From assembly GCA_030646595.1 (NCBI GenBank), contig JAUSKS010000312.1, forward strand, positions 1-8,369: a stretch of 8,369 nucleotides of DNA, read 5' to 3'. The stretch is from Gallionellaceae bacterium. GTDB lineage: Bacteria > Pseudomonadota > Gammaproteobacteria > Burkholderiales > Gallionellaceae. Position numbers and translations under genes: made by a program. The notes under the pieces are model-generated. The model worked only from the letters and a program-made list of their open reading frames with translations. It did no database searches and was not told the DNA's origin. Shown one piece after another: positions 6,495 to 8,369 of this stretch (position 1 is its first letter; every line of letters begins with the position of its first letter).

Positions 6495-7290
6495 GGTAAC
6501 CCACCGCTGGCGTCCGGTGTGGGCTATACGCCTTACGTTCTTGCTGCATGGTGCGGCATTACTCATTTTATTGATACAGCCTGCATGGTGGCGAGAGGTA
6601 TTGGCCCTATTACTGACCAACCATATGCTGTTAAGCGTCGCTGTGCTATTCCCCCGCAGCCAGTTTTTGGGTGTTAACCTCACGCGATTGCCTCTATCCG
6701 CTACTCAGCGCAAGGAAGTGGCGCTTACATTTGATGACGGCCCGGATCCACATACCACACCCCAAATCCTCGATTTGCTGGAGCGCTATCAAGCTCGGGC
6801 AAGTTTTTTTTGTATAGGCGAGAAGGCCGCAGCATTTCCAGAGATCATCAGGGAAATCATACAGCGTGGCCATAGCGTAGAAAATCATAGCTATCATCAT
6901 CCGCATGCGTTTGCTTTCTATGGGATTGCACGTTTGCGACGGGAAGTGCAAGCCATGCAAAAAACCATAAGCGATATAGCAGGACAATCCCCCCGGTTTT
7001 TTCGCGCACCAGCGGGGTTTCGCAGTCCCTTGCTTGATTATGTATTAGCCCATGAAGGGCTGCATTATGCCTCTTGGACACGGCGTGGATTCGATGGAGT
7101 GCAGTGCAATCCGGATCAGGTTTTGCAGCGCCTTGCTGATGGCTTGGCTGCGGGCGATATATTAATGTTGCACGATGGTGCCAGCACAGCGCAGTCTCCT
7201 GCCGTGCTCGTTGTGCTACCTGCATTGCTGCAACAATTAACAGCAGCAGGCTTGACCTCGGTTACGCTGCCCCACGCCATTTATGGATGA
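6478..7290 (+). CDS. Membrane-anchored polysaccharide deacetylase (NodB domain, CE4)
   Basis: This 270-residue protein has two N-terminal hydrophobic segments (about 15-34 and 40-58) followed by a NodB/CE4 deacetylase domain (about 80-260). Motif 1 is TFDDGP (84-89), with D86 as candidate base and D87 as metal ligand. Motif 2 is H137-SYH-H141 (H-S-x-x-H). Motif 3 is RAPAGFRSP (176-184). A WTRRGFD segment (200-206) stands in for motif 4, and LMLHDG (229-234) is motif 5 with H232. All metal and catalytic residues therefore appear present. CE4 enzymes remove N- or O-acetyl (or formyl) groups from sugars. Basic residues flank both ends of the hairpin-like hydrophobic pair, which places the domain on the cytoplasmic side by the positive-inside rule; ArnD has a comparable job on a lipid-linked sugar. 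It overlaps the glycosyltransferase gene by 17 nt, so the two may act in sequence on one glycolipid. Confidence 0.9.
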   Translation: MNNASRVTHRWRPVWAIRLTFLLHGAALLILLIQPAWWREVLALLLTNHMLLSVAVLFPRSQFLGVNLTRLPLSATQRKEVALTFDDGPDPHTTPQILDLLERYQARASFFCIGEKAAAFPEIIREIIQRGHSVENHSYHHPHAFAFYGIARLRREVQAMQKTISDIAGQSPRFFRAPAGFRSPLLDYVLAHEGLHYASWTRRGFDGVQCNPDQVLQRLADGLAAGDILMLHDGASTAQSPAVLVVLPALLQQLTAAGLTSVTLPHAIYG

Positions 7291-7990
7291 GCAAGCCCAA
7301 CGCATATGGAAAACAGCCACCCAGTTATATGCTGGAGCAAGCCGTCATGCCTGGCATTTCGCACGCGGAAAACTGCGCCATGACCCGGTATTCTTTTACT
7401 TACTACAGCATGGTCTGCTGCCAGATAAGGGAAAATTATTAGACCTGGGTTGCGGCCAGGGAATATTAATGGCGTTGCTGCTGGCGGCCAAACAACATTA
7501 TCTGGCCGGGCCATGGTCGCCTGCCTGGCCCACACCGCCTATGCAGCTTGAGTTGCACGGCATTGAGCTGCGCGCAGCTAAGGTGCATGCTGCGCACCAT
7601 GCCCTGCAGCAAAGTGCGCGGATTGAACACGGCGATATTCGGCAAGCTGAGTTGCCAGCCTGTGCAGTGGTAGTTCTTCTGGATGTATTATTTTATTTAA
7701 CCGAACAGGAACAAAATCAATTGCTGCAACGCATTGCTGCCATGTTGCCGCCAGGGGGCTTGTTGCTCTTACGTGAAGCCGATGCTGGCGCGGGGTTTTT
7801 ATTTTTTGTCACGCAATGGATAGAGCGTATTGCTGGGATATGGCACGGACGCCTATGGCAGAAATTATATTATCGTGATGCGCGTACTTGGCTTGCATTG
7901 CTTGAACAACTCAACTTTACCGTAGAAATGCAGACTATGAGTGGAGGTACACCGTTCGCCAATATTTTATTTGTGGCGCGGCGAGATTAA
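7283..7990 (+). CDS. Class I SAM-dependent methyltransferase
   Basis: This 235-residue Rossmann-fold methyltransferase is the last gene of the operon. Motif I is LLDLGCGQG (52-60), the acidic residue binding the SAM ribose is probably E95 in GIELRAAK, and a GDIR segment (117-120) follows. VVLLDVLFYL (130-139) and the MLPPGGLLLLRE block (154-165) complete the core. A proline- and tryptophan-rich insert (about 73-90) separates strand 1 from strand 2. A hydrophobic helix-like stretch (about 170-187) may bind a lipid-like substrate or the membrane. The ATG overlaps the deacetylase stop by 8 nt (ATGGATGA), and no ribosome site is visible, so coupling is likely. The stop shares TTAA with the convergent gene. 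The substrate is unknown; O-methylation of an aryl or sugar hydroxyl fits the context. It has no close resemblance to the UbiE-like enzyme at the other side of the operon. Confidence 0.85.
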   Translation: MDEQAQRIWKTATQLYAGASRHAWHFARGKLRHDPVFFYLLQHGLLPDKGKLLDLGCGQGILMALLLAAKQHYLAGPWSPAWPTPPMQLELHGIELRAAKVHAAHHALQQSARIEHGDIRQAELPACAVVVLLDVLFYLTEQEQNQLLQRIAAMLPPGGLLLLREADAGAGFLFFVTQWIERIAGIWHGRLWQKLYYRDARTWLALLEQLNFTVEMQTMSGGTPFANILFVARRD

Positions 7991-8369
7991 TGGCTATGCC
8001 GGTGAGAACAAGCTGTACAAGCGACGTCCTTATTCAGCTTTACCGTGCGTAATTCCATCGTTAGCGCATCCATCAGTAACAATCTGCCGCTCAAAGAGGT
8101 GCCGATCCCCAATAATAATTTCAGCGCCTCGGCTGCTTGTAGGCTGCCGATAACACCCACCAGCGGCGCAAATACGCCCATGATGGCACAGCGCGTTTCT
8201 TCGCTTTCGGTTTGTTCGGGGTAGAGGCAGTGGTAGCAAGGGCTGTCGGCCAGGCGCAGGTCGAACACGGTGACTTGTCCTTCAAAGCGCATAGCGGCAC
8301 CGGATACCAGGGGTTTTTTCAGTTGCACACAAATGCGGTTTAGTGCGTAACGTGTGGCAAAGTTATCGC
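7987..8369 (-). CDS. moeB: MoeB/ThiF/HesA-family adenylyltransferase (partial, 5' end beyond window)
   Basis: The frame is open from the right edge to the stop at 7989-7987, giving the C-terminal 126 residues. The visible part begins with D-N-F-A-T-R-Y-A-L-N-R, the family segment after the Asp that helps position ATP, followed by PLVSGAAMRFEGQ. A zinc site is complete: CYHC (44-47) and CTAC (118-121). TRC (58-60) carries the cysteine equivalent to the conserved Cys of MoeB/ThiF. GVIGSLQAAEALK (70-82) is the usual helix near the C-terminus. Proteins of this family adenylate the C-terminal glycine of a ubiquitin-like sulfur carrier (MoaD, ThiS) for molybdopterin or thiamine synthesis. MoeB and ThiF cannot be separated firmly without the N-terminal half. 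The gene is convergent to the operon and probably marks its boundary. Numbering starts at the first complete visible codon. Confidence 0.88.
   Translation of the reverse strand, partial: DNFATRYALNRICVQLKKPLVSGAAMRFEGQVTVFDLRLADSPCYHCLYPEQTESEETRCAIMGVFAPLVGVIGSLQAAEALKLLLGIGTSLSGRLLLMDALTMELRTVKLNKDVACTACSHRHSH

Noticed and set aside
6857..7225. A 122-codon minus-strand frame opposite the deacetylase.
   Set aside because: It is a shadow of the NodB domain, with no start-site support and no motifs.

Overview
The window comes from a Gram-negative bacterium, most likely a betaproteobacterium. It encodes an outer-membrane MipA/OmpV-type barrel, membrane-bound lipid-modifying enzymes and a MoeB-type protein whose DNF-TRY-LNR motif looks proteobacterial. 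The genus is not determined. Base composition looks even across the window, and I see no insertion sequence, phage, tRNA, rRNA or CRISPR array.

Layout: (1) Positions 1-598, minus strand, hold the 5' part of a gene for a secreted, cysteine-containing protein with Thr-Pro-rich linkers; it runs off the left edge. (2) Positions 706-1482, minus strand, encode a UbiE-like SAM methyltransferase. (3) A 190-bp divergent intergenic region follows. (4) Positions 1673-7990, plus strand, carry seven tightly packed genes: a flavin-dependent halogenase-like oxidoreductase, an FkbO/Hyg5/XanB2-family chorismatase, a MipA/OmpV outer-membrane protein, a PlsC-like acyltransferase, a family 2 glycosyltransferase, a NodB-type polysaccharide deacetylase and a second SAM methyltransferase. 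Five of the six junctions overlap and the sixth is 17 nt, so this looks like one operon. (5) From 7987 to the right edge, minus strand, lies the 3' part of a MoeB/ThiF/HesA-family gene, convergent with the operon and sharing a TTAA double stop with it.

The operon resembles the accessory half of an aryl-polyene (xanthomonadin/flexirubin-like) pigment cluster. The chorismatase would make a hydroxybenzoate from chorismate, the flavoenzyme could halogenate or oxidise an aromatic ring, the methyltransferases could methylate it, and the acyltransferase, glycosyltransferase and deacetylase could mount the product on a glycolipid of the envelope. The core assembly genes of such clusters (aryl-AMP ligase, acyl carrier proteins, ketosynthases, dehydratases, MMPL exporter) are absent here. 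The operon is bounded on both sides by genes on the other strand, so the core must be elsewhere or the operon does something different. Enzyme families are well supported by motifs; the joint pathway is inference.
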